Assembly (NCBI GenBank): GCA_905221605.1
Contig: CAJNDS010002682.1
Location: 50,001-90,000 of the forward strand
Length of the DNA stretch: 40,000 bases
Direction of reading: 5' to 3'
Origin: Symbiodinium natans
Taxonomy: Eukaryota; Sar; Dinophyceae; Suessiales; Symbiodiniaceae
The notes beneath the pieces are model-generated. The model did not search any database and was not told the origin of the DNA. It saw only the letters and a program-made list of their open reading frames with translations. A program made the translations under genes and the position numbers. Below are positions 1 through 12,611 of the stretch, piece after piece. Numbering within the stretch: the stretch's first letter is position 1; the number at the start of each line of letters is the position of its first letter.

Positions 1-249
1 CCTAAACCCTAAACCCTAAACCCTAAACCCTAAACCCTAAACCCTAAACCCTAAGCCCTAAGCCCTAAACCCTAAACCCTAAACCCTTAACCCTAAACCC
101 TAAACCCTAAACCCGAAACCCGAAACCCTAAACCCTAAACCCTAAACCCTAAACCCTCAACATCAAACCCGAAACCCTAGACCCTAAACCCTAAACCCTA
201 AACCCTAAACCCTGAACCCGAAACCCGAAACCCTAAACCCTAAACCCTA
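1..249. repeat. Telomere-type CCCTAAA array at the left edge
   Basis: Nearly continuous CCCTAAA 7-mers with a minority of CCCGAAA, CCCTGAA, CCCTCAA and CCCTAAG variants. The C-rich strand reading inward is the orientation expected of a left chromosome end. The same repeat recurs throughout the window in both orientations, however, and the first exon-like sequence begins only 15 bases further on. The array may therefore be intronic rather than terminal. Confidence 0.9.
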
Positions 250-263
250 AGCCCTACCACCAG

Positions 264-3916
<3,653 letters not shown>

Positions 3917-4199
3917 GTAGCGAAGGCCGCGAGACGTACAACAGCTTCGGGGTTACTTGAATCGAACATTGGGGTTTAGGGTTTAGGGTTTAGGGTCTAG
4001 GGTTTAGGGTTTAGGGTTCAGGGTTTGGGGTTGCAAGCGTGCTTCCTAGTTTCAGCTGGGTGTGTGTAGAAGGGACCAGAAGCACATGAAGTGCTCAAAA
4101 GCGTTATGTGTTAGAGCTGTAGGTTTGTATAAGGCCCCCTGAACCCCGGAACTAAACACCCAGTTGTGCAACCAACCGTAGCCGACCAGCCCGAGGCTC

Positions 4200-4380
4200 C
4201 ACCCCACCCTAAACTTCCCAAACTTCTTAAACTCCCTAAACTCCTAAACTCCTAAACTCCCTAAAGCTCCCCAAAACTCCCTACACTTCCTGAACCCCCG
4301 AAACCCCCAAAACTTCCTAACGCTCCTTGATCCCTAACCTTCCCCAACCCGAAGCCCTAAACCCCCAAGCTTCCGAAAGT
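4200..4380. repeat. Degenerate C-rich repeats (CTCCTAAA and CTTCCTAAA types)
   Basis: Irregular AAACTCC, AAACTTCC and CCCTAAA words on the + strand. No coding signal seen. Upstream, 3917-4200 holds a TTTAGGG run (about 3970-4035) followed by unassigned sequence. Confidence 0.6.
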
Positions 4381-4386
4381 ACTGCA

Positions 4387-4484
4387 GGGGCCTAAATAAT
4401 TAGAATAGGGTGTTGGGGGTTATTAGAGTATACTTATAAAGGGACCATAAGGAAATATTGTTAGTAATTATTCCGACCCTACCC
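4387..4484. repeat. Dispersed repeat family B, copy 1
   Basis: AT-richer than its surroundings. It shares an ordered series of words with 5347-5450: GAATAGGGT, TTGGGGGTT, TATA, ATAAAGG, a GGGACC/GGAACC block, GGAAATA/GGGAATA, TTAGTAA/TCAGTAG and CCGACCC. The two copies are clearly related over about 100 bases. Only weak terminal inversion is visible, so the element class is unknown. Confidence 0.6.
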
Positions 4485-4597
4485 TACAGAATCTTGAAAG
4501 CGGAGGTCGCATCTCCGCTAGACTGGCTCCGGCGCCCACCGCCCCAGCGGCCAAGGCGAGTTGTCCTGCTGCGCAGTTGCGGATCCCTAAAACGCTG

Positions 4598-4692
4598 AAT
4601 TTCCTGAACTTCCTGAACTTCCTGAACTTCCTTGTACTTCCTGAACTTGAACTTCCTGAATTTCTGAGCTTCCTCAACTTCCTGAAGTTCCT
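4598..4692. repeat. 9-bp tandem repeat TTCCTGAAC
   Basis: About ten degenerate copies of a 9-mer. On the minus strand this reads as repeating Phe-Arg-Lys or Glu-Val-Gln, which explains two spurious reading frames here. Confidence 0.75.
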
Positions 4693-5120
4693 CGGCCCTC
4701 AACTTCGAGATTCCAATCTCTAAGTTCGTCAAGGGGCAAGCTTCAACCTTTTTTTGAGCAGTGTCCGCACTTGCCAGCCCAAAGGGGATCTCTTGTTTGC
4801 CCGTTGGGAAGCTGGACACGGCATCAATTGGTTAAGGGCTTAGGGCTTAGGGCTGAGGGCTTGGGGCTTCGGTTGCAAACAAACCGGGCCCAGATATTGC
4901 TGACCGTGCGCCATGCTGTTGAGCATGCTTGAAGCACCAGTGCTGTCAGCTGCTCCGCCTTCAACTTAGCGCCGCTTGGCGCGTCATCGTTCCTTGCCTC
5001 CGCAGCACCTGCAAGTTGGCTCAATCCCCCATTAACGTGGCAGCACCTCATAGCCGACATGAACCTTTCGACATTCCAATGCAGCTACGGCACATCAATG
5101 GGGGCAGCTGCCCACTCCCA

Positions 5121-5346
5121 GAAGACGAAGAAGCCTCATCCCAACAAAGGCTTGACACGCAAGGAAATCGCAAAGAAGTCGATTGACAAGAAGAAGGCGG
5201 AGATGGAGCAGAAGAAGCAAAAGCTCCAGGAGCTCAGAGCCAAAGCCAAGCAGGCCGAGGAACGCAAGAAGCAAGAGCGCCTGGAGAAGAAGGTGAGGGC
5301 GGGCAAGGAGGCCGAACAGGCGCTCAGAAGACTCCAGGGCGCATAA
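5121..5346 (+). CDS. Terminal exon of a Lys/Glu-rich coiled-coil protein (unknown)
   Basis: The frame is open back to an ATG at 5059 and ends in TAA at 5344. The convincing part begins after a YAG at 5118-5120 and encodes a highly charged helix (KKSIDKKKAEMEQKK, QKLQELRAKAKQAEERKK, ERLEKKVRAGKEAEQALRR). Amphipathic Lys/Glu spacing suggests a coiled coil or basic RNA-binding helix. It could be the 3' exon of a split gene or a small ORF starting at 5059. I do not recognise the family. Family B repeat copy 2 starts directly after the stop. Confidence 0.4.
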
Positions 5347-5450
5347 TGTAGGTGCCTTAATAGTTGGAATAGGGTTTTGGGGGTTCTTATGCGTATATTA
5401 TAAAGGAACCACGAGGGAATACTATCAGTAGTAGGTCGTCCGACCCCTAT
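5347..5450. repeat. Dispersed repeat family B, copy 2
   Basis: Related to 4387-4484 (see there). Begins one base after the stop codon of the charged exon. A further exon-like island follows at about 5480-5580 (frame reading ARQGLPAEADVDVALPFGSG), unassigned. Confidence 0.6.
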
Positions 5451-5615
5451 ATTACTGAGGTACAGTGCCTCTGCAGGTGCTTTTGGGTGCACGCAGCTTG
5501 CCCGGCAGGGGTTGCCGGCCGAGGCTGACGTGGATGTTGCGCTGCCTTTCGGAAGCGGAAAAAATGGTTGCCACTCCACATGCTTGCTTACTTCTCATGT
5601 TTGTGTTCGCCCCAA

Positions 5616-5831
5616 CCCTTAAACCCTAAACCCTAAACCCTAAACCCTAAACCCTAAATCCTAAACCCTAAGCCACTCCTAAGCCCTAAACCCTAAACCC
5701 TAAACCCTAAACCCTAAACCCTAAACCCTAAACCCTAAACCCTAAACCCTGAGACCTGAACCCTAAACCCTGAACCCTAAACCCTAAACCCTAAACTCTA
5801 AACCCTAAACCCTAACCCTAAACCCTAAACC
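5616..5831. repeat. CCCTAAA array
   Basis: Long, nearly pure CCCTAAA block with a few CCCTGAA and CCCTAAG units. It lies immediately upstream of the exon candidate at 5854. Confidence 0.9.
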
Positions 5832-5853
5832 CACTAAGCTCGAAGCCCCCCAG

Positions 5854-5955
5854 GCACAGCGACCCCAAAACCTGTGAGAGGAGCCTTGCGCCCGAGGGCG
5901 ACCTGCCGCTCTCGCCCGTGGAAGTGCCTTGGGCTGCGCTGATTGTGGGGAATCG
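5854..5955 (+). CDS. Internal exon candidate, unknown protein
   Basis: Open frame between CCCCAG (acceptor) and a GT at 5956. It encodes DPKTCERSLAPEGDLPLS followed by PVEVPWAALIVGNR, with GC-rich third positions unlike the surrounding repeats. C-rich telomere-like repeats precede it and G-rich repeats follow it, as around the PX and kelch exons. No family recognised, and which gene it belongs to is unknown. Confidence 0.35.
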
Positions 5956-5957
5956 GT

Positions 5958-6058
5958 GTGTGGTTGTCAAAATGATGGTCCCGTTTTGGATTCCTATTAT
6001 CATACGGCACCTAATATTTAGGGTACCCCAAAAGGGATGACAAAATTGACAACCACCC
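5958..6058. mobile_element. Hairpin element with about 30-bp terminal inverted repeats
   Basis: The left arm GTGGTTGTCAAAATGATGG...CCGTTTTGG pairs with the right arm CCAAAAGGGATGACAAAATTG...ACAACCAC. The spacer is about 40 bases (CCTATTATCATACGGCACC and TATTTAGGGTACC). GGTGTGTG occurs at both edges, possibly a target duplication. Its left edge coincides with the donor GT of the exon at 5854-5955. Confidence 0.65.
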
Positions 6059-6894
6059 AGGTGTGTGGGGGTTTAGAGTTTGAGGGGTTGAGGGTTTTGG
6101 GGGATTTAGGGGATTTTGGGGTTTAGCTGGTTAAGGTTTAAGGGGTTTCGGCTCAAGGGTTGAGCGGCTCAGGGGTTTAAAGATTTAGGGCTTGGGGTTC
6201 AGGCCAGCGAGTGGGGCCAGTTTCGGGGTTGCGGTTGAGTTCGGGTAGCGGTACAGGGCAGAGGGTTCGTGGGGCAGTAAGATGGGTTTAGGATTTAGGG
6301 GCGTAGAGTTCTTTCTGGCGGAGTAGCGAAGGTCGAGGATCACGAAAGCAGGCTTTGGGGTTTCAGATATGTGTTGGAGGTTGAAGTTCTAAACCGTAAG
6401 CCTTAAGCCTTCAGCTAGGACCCTACCTTCCAATCCCTGGCCCCTAAACCCTCAATGCCAGCTTGGAGGGCCCCACAGAGTTCACAAAGCCCTGAACCTC
6501 AAACATCAAACCCTCAAGCCTCAGCTCTTTCTTCCTAAATCCCCCAAAACTTCCTGAGCCCTCAACCTTACAAAGCCTAAACCCACCGAAACCCTCCTAA
6601 ACCCCTCAACCCCCCTAAACCTGGAACCCCTAAACCCTGTAAGGTTCCACCCTAAACAGGCCCAAGCCCTCTCAGAAGAACAGGGGTCTGTACCCAGGAC
6701 AGGTTCTGGAGACCCCATGACAAGAAATCTGGGGTTTGGGTGTACCCCCGACAAGCTTCTCTCCTGATCACGACAGCACGACAGCACGACAGAGTAGGGT
6801 GTCGGGTGCATCGGCTTAAGCCATTTGGCTCCAACTGGCGGTCTAGCCCCAGTCGGTTTAAGCAGTGGGAATGTGGGCATGAGTGGTGCATCGG
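6059..6894. other. Degenerate TTTAGGG/CCCTAAA-derived sequence, no gene seen
   Basis: G-rich words (GGGTTTAG, TTTAGGG) dominate to about 6400 and C-rich words thereafter. A short GACAGCAC tandem lies at about 6770-6792. GGTGCATCGGC occurs at about 6804 and again immediately before the satellite at 6885. No coding signal is convincing. Confidence 0.6.
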
Positions 6895-9861
6895 CCTAGT
6901 CAAAACCAATTAGACTAGGTTTTTGGCGAGAACGACCGGAAATCTGCATTTTCTCCTAGTCAAAACCAATTAGACTAGGTTTTTGGCGAGAACGACCCGA
7001 AATCTGCATTTTCTCCTAGTCAAAACCAATTAGACTAGGTTTTTGGCGAGAACGACCCGAAATCTGCATTTTCTCCTAGTCAAAACCAATTAGACTAGGT
7101 TTTTGGCGAGAACGACCCGAAATCTGCATTTTCTCCTAGTCAAAACTAATTAGACTAGGTTTTTGGCGAGAACGACCCGAAATCTGCATTTTCTCCTAGT
7201 CAAAACCAATTAGACTAGGTTTTTGGCGAGAACGACCCGAAATCTGCATTTTCTCCTAGTCAAAACCCATTAGACTAGGTTTTTGGCGAGAACGACCCGA
7301 AATCTGCATTTTCTCCTAGTCAAAACCAATTAGACTAGGTTTTTGGCGAGAACGACCGGAAATCTGCATTTTCTCCTAGTCAAAACCAATTAGACTAGGT
7401 TTTTGGCGAGAACGACCCGAAATCTGCATTTTCTCCTAGTCAAAACCAATTAGACTAGGTTTTTGGCGAGAACGACCGAAATCTGCATTTTCTCCTAGTC
7501 AAAACCAATTAGACTAGGTTTTTGGCGAGAACGACCCGAAATCTGCATTTTCTCCTAGTCAAAACAATTAGACTAGCGACCGACCCGAAATCTGCATTTT
7601 CTCCTAGTCAAAACAATTAGACTAGGTTTTTGGCGAGAACGACCCGAAAATTCTCCTCATTAGACTAGGTTTTTCGACCCGAAATCTGCATTTTCCCCTA
7701 GTCAAAACCAATTAGACTAGGTTTTTGGCGAGAACGACCCGAAATCTGCATTTTCTCCTAGTCAAAACCAATTAGACTAGGTTTTTGGCGAGAACGACCC
7801 GAAATCTGCATTTTCTCCTAGTCAAAACCAATTAGACTAGGTTTTTTGGCGAGAACGACCCGAAATCTGCAATTTCTCCTAGTCAAAACCAATTAGACTA
7901 GGTTTTTGGCGAGAACGACCCGAAATCTGCATTTTCTCCTAGTCAAAACCAATTAGACTAGATTTTTGGCGAGAACGACCCGAAATCTGCATTTTCTCCT
8001 AGTCAAAACTAATTAGACTAGGTTTTTGGCGAGAACGACCCGAAATCTGCATTTTCTCCTAGTCAAAACCAAGTAGACTAGCTTTTTGGCGAGAACGACT
8101 GGAAATCTGCATTTTCTCCTAGTCAAAACCAATTAGACTAGGTTTTTGGCGAGAACGACCGGAAATCTGCATTTTCTCCTAGTCAAAACCAATTAGACTA
8201 GGTTCTTGACGAAAATGACCGGAAACTTGCATTTTCTCCTCGTCAAAACGAATTAGACTAGGTTTTTGGCGAGAACGACCCGAAATCTGCATTTTCTCCT
8301 AGTCAAAACCAATTAGACTAGGTTTTTGGCGAGAACGACCCGAAATCTGCATATTTTCTCCTAGGAAAAACCAATTAGACTAGGTTTTTGGCGAGAACGA
8401 ACCGAAATCTACATTTTCTCCTAGTCAAAACCAATTAGACTAGGTTTTTGGCGAGAACGACCCGAAATCTGCGTTTTCTCCTAGTCAAAACCAATTAGAC
8501 TAGGTTTTTGGCGAGAATGACCCGAAATCTGCATTTTCTCCTAGTCAAAACTAATTAGACTAGGTTTTTGGCGAGAACGACCCGAAATCTGCATTTTCTC
8601 CTAGTCAAAACAAATTAGACTAGGTTTTTGGCGAGAACGACCCGAAATCTGTATTTTCTCCTAGTCAAAACCAATTAGACTAGGTTTTTTGCGAGAACGA
8701 CCCGAAATCTGCATTTTCTCCTAGTCAAAACCAATTAGATTAGGTCTTTGGCGAGAACGACCGGAAATCTGCATTTTCTCCTAGTCAAAACCAATTAGAC
8801 TAGGTTTTTGGCGAGAACGACCCGAAATCTGCATTTTCTCCTAGTCAAAACTAATTAGACTAGGTTTTTGGCGAGAACGACCCGAAATCTGCATTTTCTC
8901 CTAATCGAAACCAATTAGACTAGGTTTTTGGCGAGAACGACCCGAAATCTGCATTTTCTCCTAGTCAAAACCAATTATTAGACTAGGTTTTTGGCGAGAA
9001 CGACCCGAAAGCTGCATTTTCTCCTAGTCAAAACCAATTAGACTAGGTTTTTGGCGAGAACGACCCGAAATTTGCATTTTCTCTTAGTCAAAACCAATTA
9101 GACTAGGTTTTTGGCGAGAACGACCGGAAATCTGTATTTTCTCCTAGCCAAAACCAATTAAGACTAGGTTTTTGGCGAGAATGACCCGAAATCTGCGTTT
9201 TCTCCTAGTCCAAACCAATTAGACTAGGTTTTTTGGCGAGAATGACCCGAAATCTGCATTTCTCCTAGTCGAAACCAATGAGACTAGGTTTTTGCGAGAA
9301 TGACCCGAAATCTGCATTTTCTCCTAGTCAAAACCAATTACAATTAGACTAGGTTTTTTGGGAATGACCCGAAATCTGCATTTTCTCCTAGTCAAAACCA
9401 ATTCGACTAGGTTTTTTGCGAGAATGACCCGAAATCTGCGTTACTAGGTTTTTGGCGAGAGTGACCCGAAATCTGCGTTTTCTCCTAGTCAAAACCAATT
9501 AGACTAGGTTCTTGGCGAGAACGCCTGGAATTCGACATCTTTTCCCAGTCTAAACCAATGAGACTAGGTTTTGGGCGAGAATCGCTGGAATTCTGCATGT
9601 TCTCTTAGTCCAAACAAATTGGAGTAGGTTTTGGGCGAGAATCGTTGGAATTCTGCATTTTCTCCTAGTCAAAACCAATGAGACTAGGTTTTTGGCAAGA
9701 ATGACCCGAAATCTGCATTTTCTCCTAGTCAAAACCAGTTAGACTAGGTTTTTGGGGAGAACGCCTGGCGAGAACCCCTGGAATTCTGCATGTTCTCTTA
9801 GTCCAAACAAATTAGACTTGGTTTTGGGCAAGAATCGCTAGAATTCTGCATTTTCTCCTAG
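6895..9861. repeat. 60-bp satellite array, about 49-50 copies
   Basis: The unit starts CCTAGTCAAAACCAATTAGA, then CTAGGTTTTTGGCGAGAACG, ending ACCCGAAATCTGCATTTTCT. CCTAGTC and GACTAGG form a perfect 7-bp inverted repeat around an 11-base loop in almost every unit. Units from 6895 to 7450 are nearly identical. Deletions and 1-2 base indels appear from 7560 on. The right edge (9530-9861) carries a diverged subtype with CGCTGGAATTCTGCAT. ACCGG/ACCCG is a recurrent two-state variant. No transcript or protein is implied. Confidence 0.97.
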
Positions 9862-10737
9862 CTTGTCGTGTTCTCGTGTGTTTTTAGTCGTGGGTCCCGC
9901 TCGTTTTTTTTGGCGGGGTGTCGGATGCAGGTTGTCGTGGGTACAAGTGCTCAAGAAATAGCGGGGTTACAGACCCCCCTCTCTCAGAAGCCAGCACCCC
10001 AAAGGCGCCCTTCTTGGCACCCGGCTTGGCAAGGGCTGCAGGGCTGGTCGCGGCGCGCCGCCTGCAGGCCACCGCCAAAGCCCCGACGGCTCCAAGTTCC
10101 GCGGGTTCAGGGTTTAGGGTTTAGGGGGTTAGGGTTTAGGGTTTAGGGTTTGAGGTTTAGGGTTTAGGGTGTAGGGTTTAGCGTTTAGGGTTTAGGGTTT
10201 AGGGGTTCAGGGTTTAGGATTTGCAGGGGCTTGTGGGGTTGTAGGGGTTCGTAGGTTTTGTAGGATTTGTAGGGTGTGTGGCTTTTGTAGGGCTTGTACG
10301 GTGCAGCTGCACACGCAAGGTCAGCAGAGGTGCCACCAGCAGAAGGTTTAAGGCCCAAGCAGCTTGGGGCGATCCGCTAAATGCCGCTTTCGTTTTGATA
10401 TGCCCTAAGCACGCTGAAGCTCTAGGGGTATCGGTTTAGGGCCAGTTTAGGGAAACCTTCAATCGCTGCGCGCTGCTTCGCTCACTGCATCCTACATGCT
10501 GCTACAAGGCCAAGACGAAGGTCGCCTAGTTCCTCTAACTACCCGGACTGCCCCAACTACCCAAAGCCCAGAACCATCCTACCTCCTAAACCCTAAGCCC
10601 TAAACCCTAAACCCTAGCCCTAAACCCTAAACCCGAACCCTAAACCCTAGACCCCGCAAGGCCCAAATCTTAAGCTCGCCGGTCCCTCCAGGAACCCCGG
10701 CTACTTGGAGGTTCATGGTACTCATTTTCCGCGTAGA
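9862..10737. other. Unique islands between satellite and retrotransposon
   Basis: At 9950-10105 a GC-rich island is open on + (LARAAGLVAARRLQATAKAP), possibly an exon, followed by a TTTAGGG block (10110-10215). A second small island at 10305-10350 is followed by C-rich repeats (10570-10660). No function can be assigned. Confidence 0.4.
10701..10722 (+). repeat. Left arm of 22-bp inverted repeat flanking the retrotransposon
   Basis: A 22-base sequence beginning CTACTTGGAGG and ending TCATGGTACT is repeated perfectly in inverse orientation at 25774-25795. It lies outside the LTR and target duplication, so it belongs to the pre-insertion locus. Confidence 0.85.
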
Positions 10738-10742
10738 ACTGT
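10738..10742 (+). repeat. Target-site duplication ACTGT (left)
   Basis: ACTGT directly precedes the left LTR and directly follows the right LTR (25616-25620). Five bases is the usual size for Ty1/copia integrases. Confidence 0.85.
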
Positions 10743-10849
10743 TGTTGTTACAGAAAGACATTTCATTACTTACCGTTGTTCGCTCATGGCTCAAGAAAAA
10801 GGCGTGTGCACGTTTCCCTAAATATTGGGGCTGTCTGCTGGTAACAATA
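10743..10849 (+). repeat. 5' LTR (107 bp)
   Basis: Starts TGTTGTTAC and ends GTAACAATA, so the ends carry a perfect 7-bp inversion (TTGTTAC/GTAACAA). By eye identical to 25509-25615. Very short for a copia LTR. It contains ACCGT at 10772 and TGGCTCAAG at 10787-10795, resembling the two ends of the dinoflagellate spliced leader, and an AT-rich CTAAATATT near its 3' end. Confidence 0.95.
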
Positions 10850-10862
10850 GGTTATCAGCCGT
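10850..10862 (+). promoter_or_regulatory. Probable primer-binding site
   Basis: GGTTATCAGCCG begins directly after the LTR and resembles TGGTATCAG, the complement of the initiator-Met tRNA 3' end used by most copia elements, with one extra T and a missing first T. Position is right; identity is tentative. Confidence 0.4.
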
Positions 10863-10890
10863 AGTACCATGCTAGTTTGACCACTCTGTG

Positions 10891-12609
10891 ATGACGGACC
10901 AAGCTCCGCTAGGTCCTGCAGGCATACCAGTCCCGGACGACGGAGCGAGCAACCTGAGCATGTCCTTTGATGGTAATGCTCCAGGTGAGGACGCCGCTCC
11001 CCGGGAGGGTGAGCTCCCGTTGACCACAACCGCACTAAGGCTACACGACCATAGGCTCTTTCAGAAGGGTGCAATTTCCGAGGCCGGTATCACTACCGGT
11101 GCCTCGAGCCGTCAGACTGCGTCCGCGCCTTGGCAGGTTGTGTCCCCTAGTGCTAGACAGCCACCGGCCAGCCTTCCGATAGCAGCCGGAGGAAGCTCAT
11201 CCCAAGATATTAGTCCGTCAGCCCAGAGTCTTTTCCAACCGACCTCCTCGACTATGAACAGTTTGACAATCGGCGATCAGCGAATCCTGCAGAATCAAGC
11301 AAACATTAGCAATGTGTTTGTTCAGAACGACAGGTCGCCGTTACTCGAGCAAATAGCTGAACATCGCCACAATCAGATCATTGGTCAGATCGCAAACAAT
11401 TTTCAGGAGCAACTCCAAGCAATTGGTATGAATGTCATGTCGGGAGTGTCACAACTCAGAGTTGAACTTGCTCAGGCCGAAACCAGATTAGGTAGTGAGG
11501 AGACACAGGCCAAACAGAGATTGGCAACAGGTCAGTCGCAGCTTGACTCGCAGGCCAATGAGATCAACGTGGCACGAGGTGAAGCTCAAGCTTTGGCCCA
11601 AAGACTAAGCGCTGCTGAGAGCCACGCTGACGCTACCTACGCTAGGTTGCGTGATCAACTTCACCAAGCGGAAGCTAAGGCCGTCAGCAACGCGGATCTC
11701 CTCAATGCTGAAATGGACAGTGCCCGTGTCGCCGCTGCTCAGGCAACACATGCAGTTCAGGCGACATCTGAGGTTGAGATTTCACGCTTGACTGCTGAAG
11801 TTAGGGATTTCAGGGTGATGATGAGTCACGAGTCAGAGAAGAGAAAGATGGCTGAAAAGGAGAATGCTGAACTGAAATCGCAGCTAAACCAGGCCATCGC
11901 GGCTCTGCAGGCTCATGCAAGCGCAACGGGGTCCGCCCCATCTGCGCCACCGGGTCTGATCCCTACCTATCCCATCAATACTCCGCCTCAGGACGCCAAA
12001 GGGTCAAGGCCCCGACACCCTGACGGGGGAGGCCCTGATGGAGATGATGACGGCAGCGATGATGATGACTCGAGCAGCAGTCATAAAAAGAAAAAGAGCA
12101 AGAAGAAAGACAAGAAAAGCAAGAAGAGGGATTCCAGTTCCTCTTCTGATCTCTCGCCCAAGCAGCTCAAGGCAATCATCAAGCAACTTGCCAAAGGAAA
12201 GACAAACGAGAAGGAGGAAGTTGATGAGGATGTAAACAAGACCAAATCCAAGGAGGCCGAGAAGATCCTGTTCCCCAAGTTCCCGACACCTGAACAGTAC
12301 AGGAACTGGCGAATGAGGGTTCGTGAAGCTGTAGTTGCAGCGTCCAATAAGCCGGATGAAGCTTTTGAATGGCTTTCGAAGGTATGGGACAAGGACTCTA
12401 AGGAAGAAGAGTTGAGGGACACAGGTGGCTTCTCTACTCTCGATGCCAAGGTCCTGTCGGCAGTGACAAATGTCCTTGAAGGTGACTTCGCGCGCCAAAT
12501 GGACACCCTCAAGGAGAGGGAGGCTCACGCCGGGAGGCTAGTGAGGGGTAGACAAATCCTTTTTCTCCTTCATCAGCACTACAAACATCCTACACAATTC
12601 CGTGTATGA
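10891..12609 (+). CDS. Gag-like ORF1 (coiled coil plus N-terminal half of capsid region)
   Basis: First in-frame ATG is at 10891, giving 572 residues; the frame extends only one GTG further upstream. Residues 1-150 are Ser/Gln/Pro-rich and disordered. About 150-345 form a long Gln/Ala/Glu coiled coil (ETRLGSEETQAKQRLATGQS, SRLTAEVRDFRVMMSHESEK). About 375-425 are acidic then strongly basic (DDDGSDDDDSSSS, KKKKSKKKDKKSKK), a likely nucleic-acid or nuclear-localisation segment. The C-terminus from FPKFPTPEQYRNWRMRVREA to GRQILFLLHQHY looks like the start of a copia capsid domain, and its continuation is in ORF2. It stops at TGA 12607 and overlaps ORF2, which is in the +1 frame. Expected role: assembly of the virus-like particle. 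Confidence 0.85.
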   Translation: MTDQAPLGPAGIPVPDDGASNLSMSFDGNAPGEDAAPREGELPLTTTALRLHDHRLFQKGAISEAGITTGASSRQTASAPWQVVSPSARQPPASLPIAAGGSSSQDISPSAQSLFQPTSSTMNSLTIGDQRILQNQANISNVFVQNDRSPLLEQIAEHRHNQIIGQIANNFQEQLQAIGMNVMSGVSQLRVELAQAETRLGSEETQAKQRLATGQSQLDSQANEINVARGEAQALAQRLSAAESHADATYARLRDQLHQAEAKAVSNADLLNAEMDSARVAAAQATHAVQATSEVEISRLTAEVRDFRVMMSHESEKRKMAEKENAELKSQLNQAIAALQAHASATGSAPSAPPGLIPTYPINTPPQDAKGSRPRHPDGGGPDGDDDGSDDDDSSSSHKKKKSKKKDKKSKKRDSSSSSDLSPKQLKAIIKQLAKGKTNEKEEVDEDVNKTKSKEAEKILFPKFPTPEQYRNWRMRVREAVVAASNKPDEAFEWLSKVWDKDSKEEELRDTGGFSTLDAKVLSAVTNVLEGDFARQMDTLKEREAHAGRLVRGRQILFLLHQHYKHPTQFRV

Positions 12610-12611
12610 CA
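12545..12611 (+). promoter_or_regulatory. Gag-to-Pol +1 frameshift window
   Basis: Frame 2 opens after a TGA at 12542; ORF1 closes at TGA 12607. A ribosome must move +1 inside 12545-12609 to make Gag-Pol. The last ORF1 codons are TTC CGT GTA TGA followed by C, so slipping at the stop (reading GAC) or skipping G12604 (reading TAT GAC ATG) would both yield the capsid continuation DMEDLL. UGA-C is a weak stop context, as in antizyme +1 frameshifting. A one-base indel in this copy is the alternative. Confidence 0.5.

Noticed and set aside
1-249. True chromosome end at the left edge
   Set aside because: Orientation fits, but equally pure arrays of both orientations occur throughout and the sequence simply starts here. 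Not distinguishable without knowing the contig end.
4468-4819. Minus-strand Phe-Arg-Lys and Glu-Val-Gln repeat proteins
   Set aside because: Products of the 9-bp TTCCTGAAC tandem repeat read in two frames.
6895-9861. CRISPR-like array
   Set aside because: Units are contiguous 60-mers without unique spacers, in eukaryotic-type DNA.
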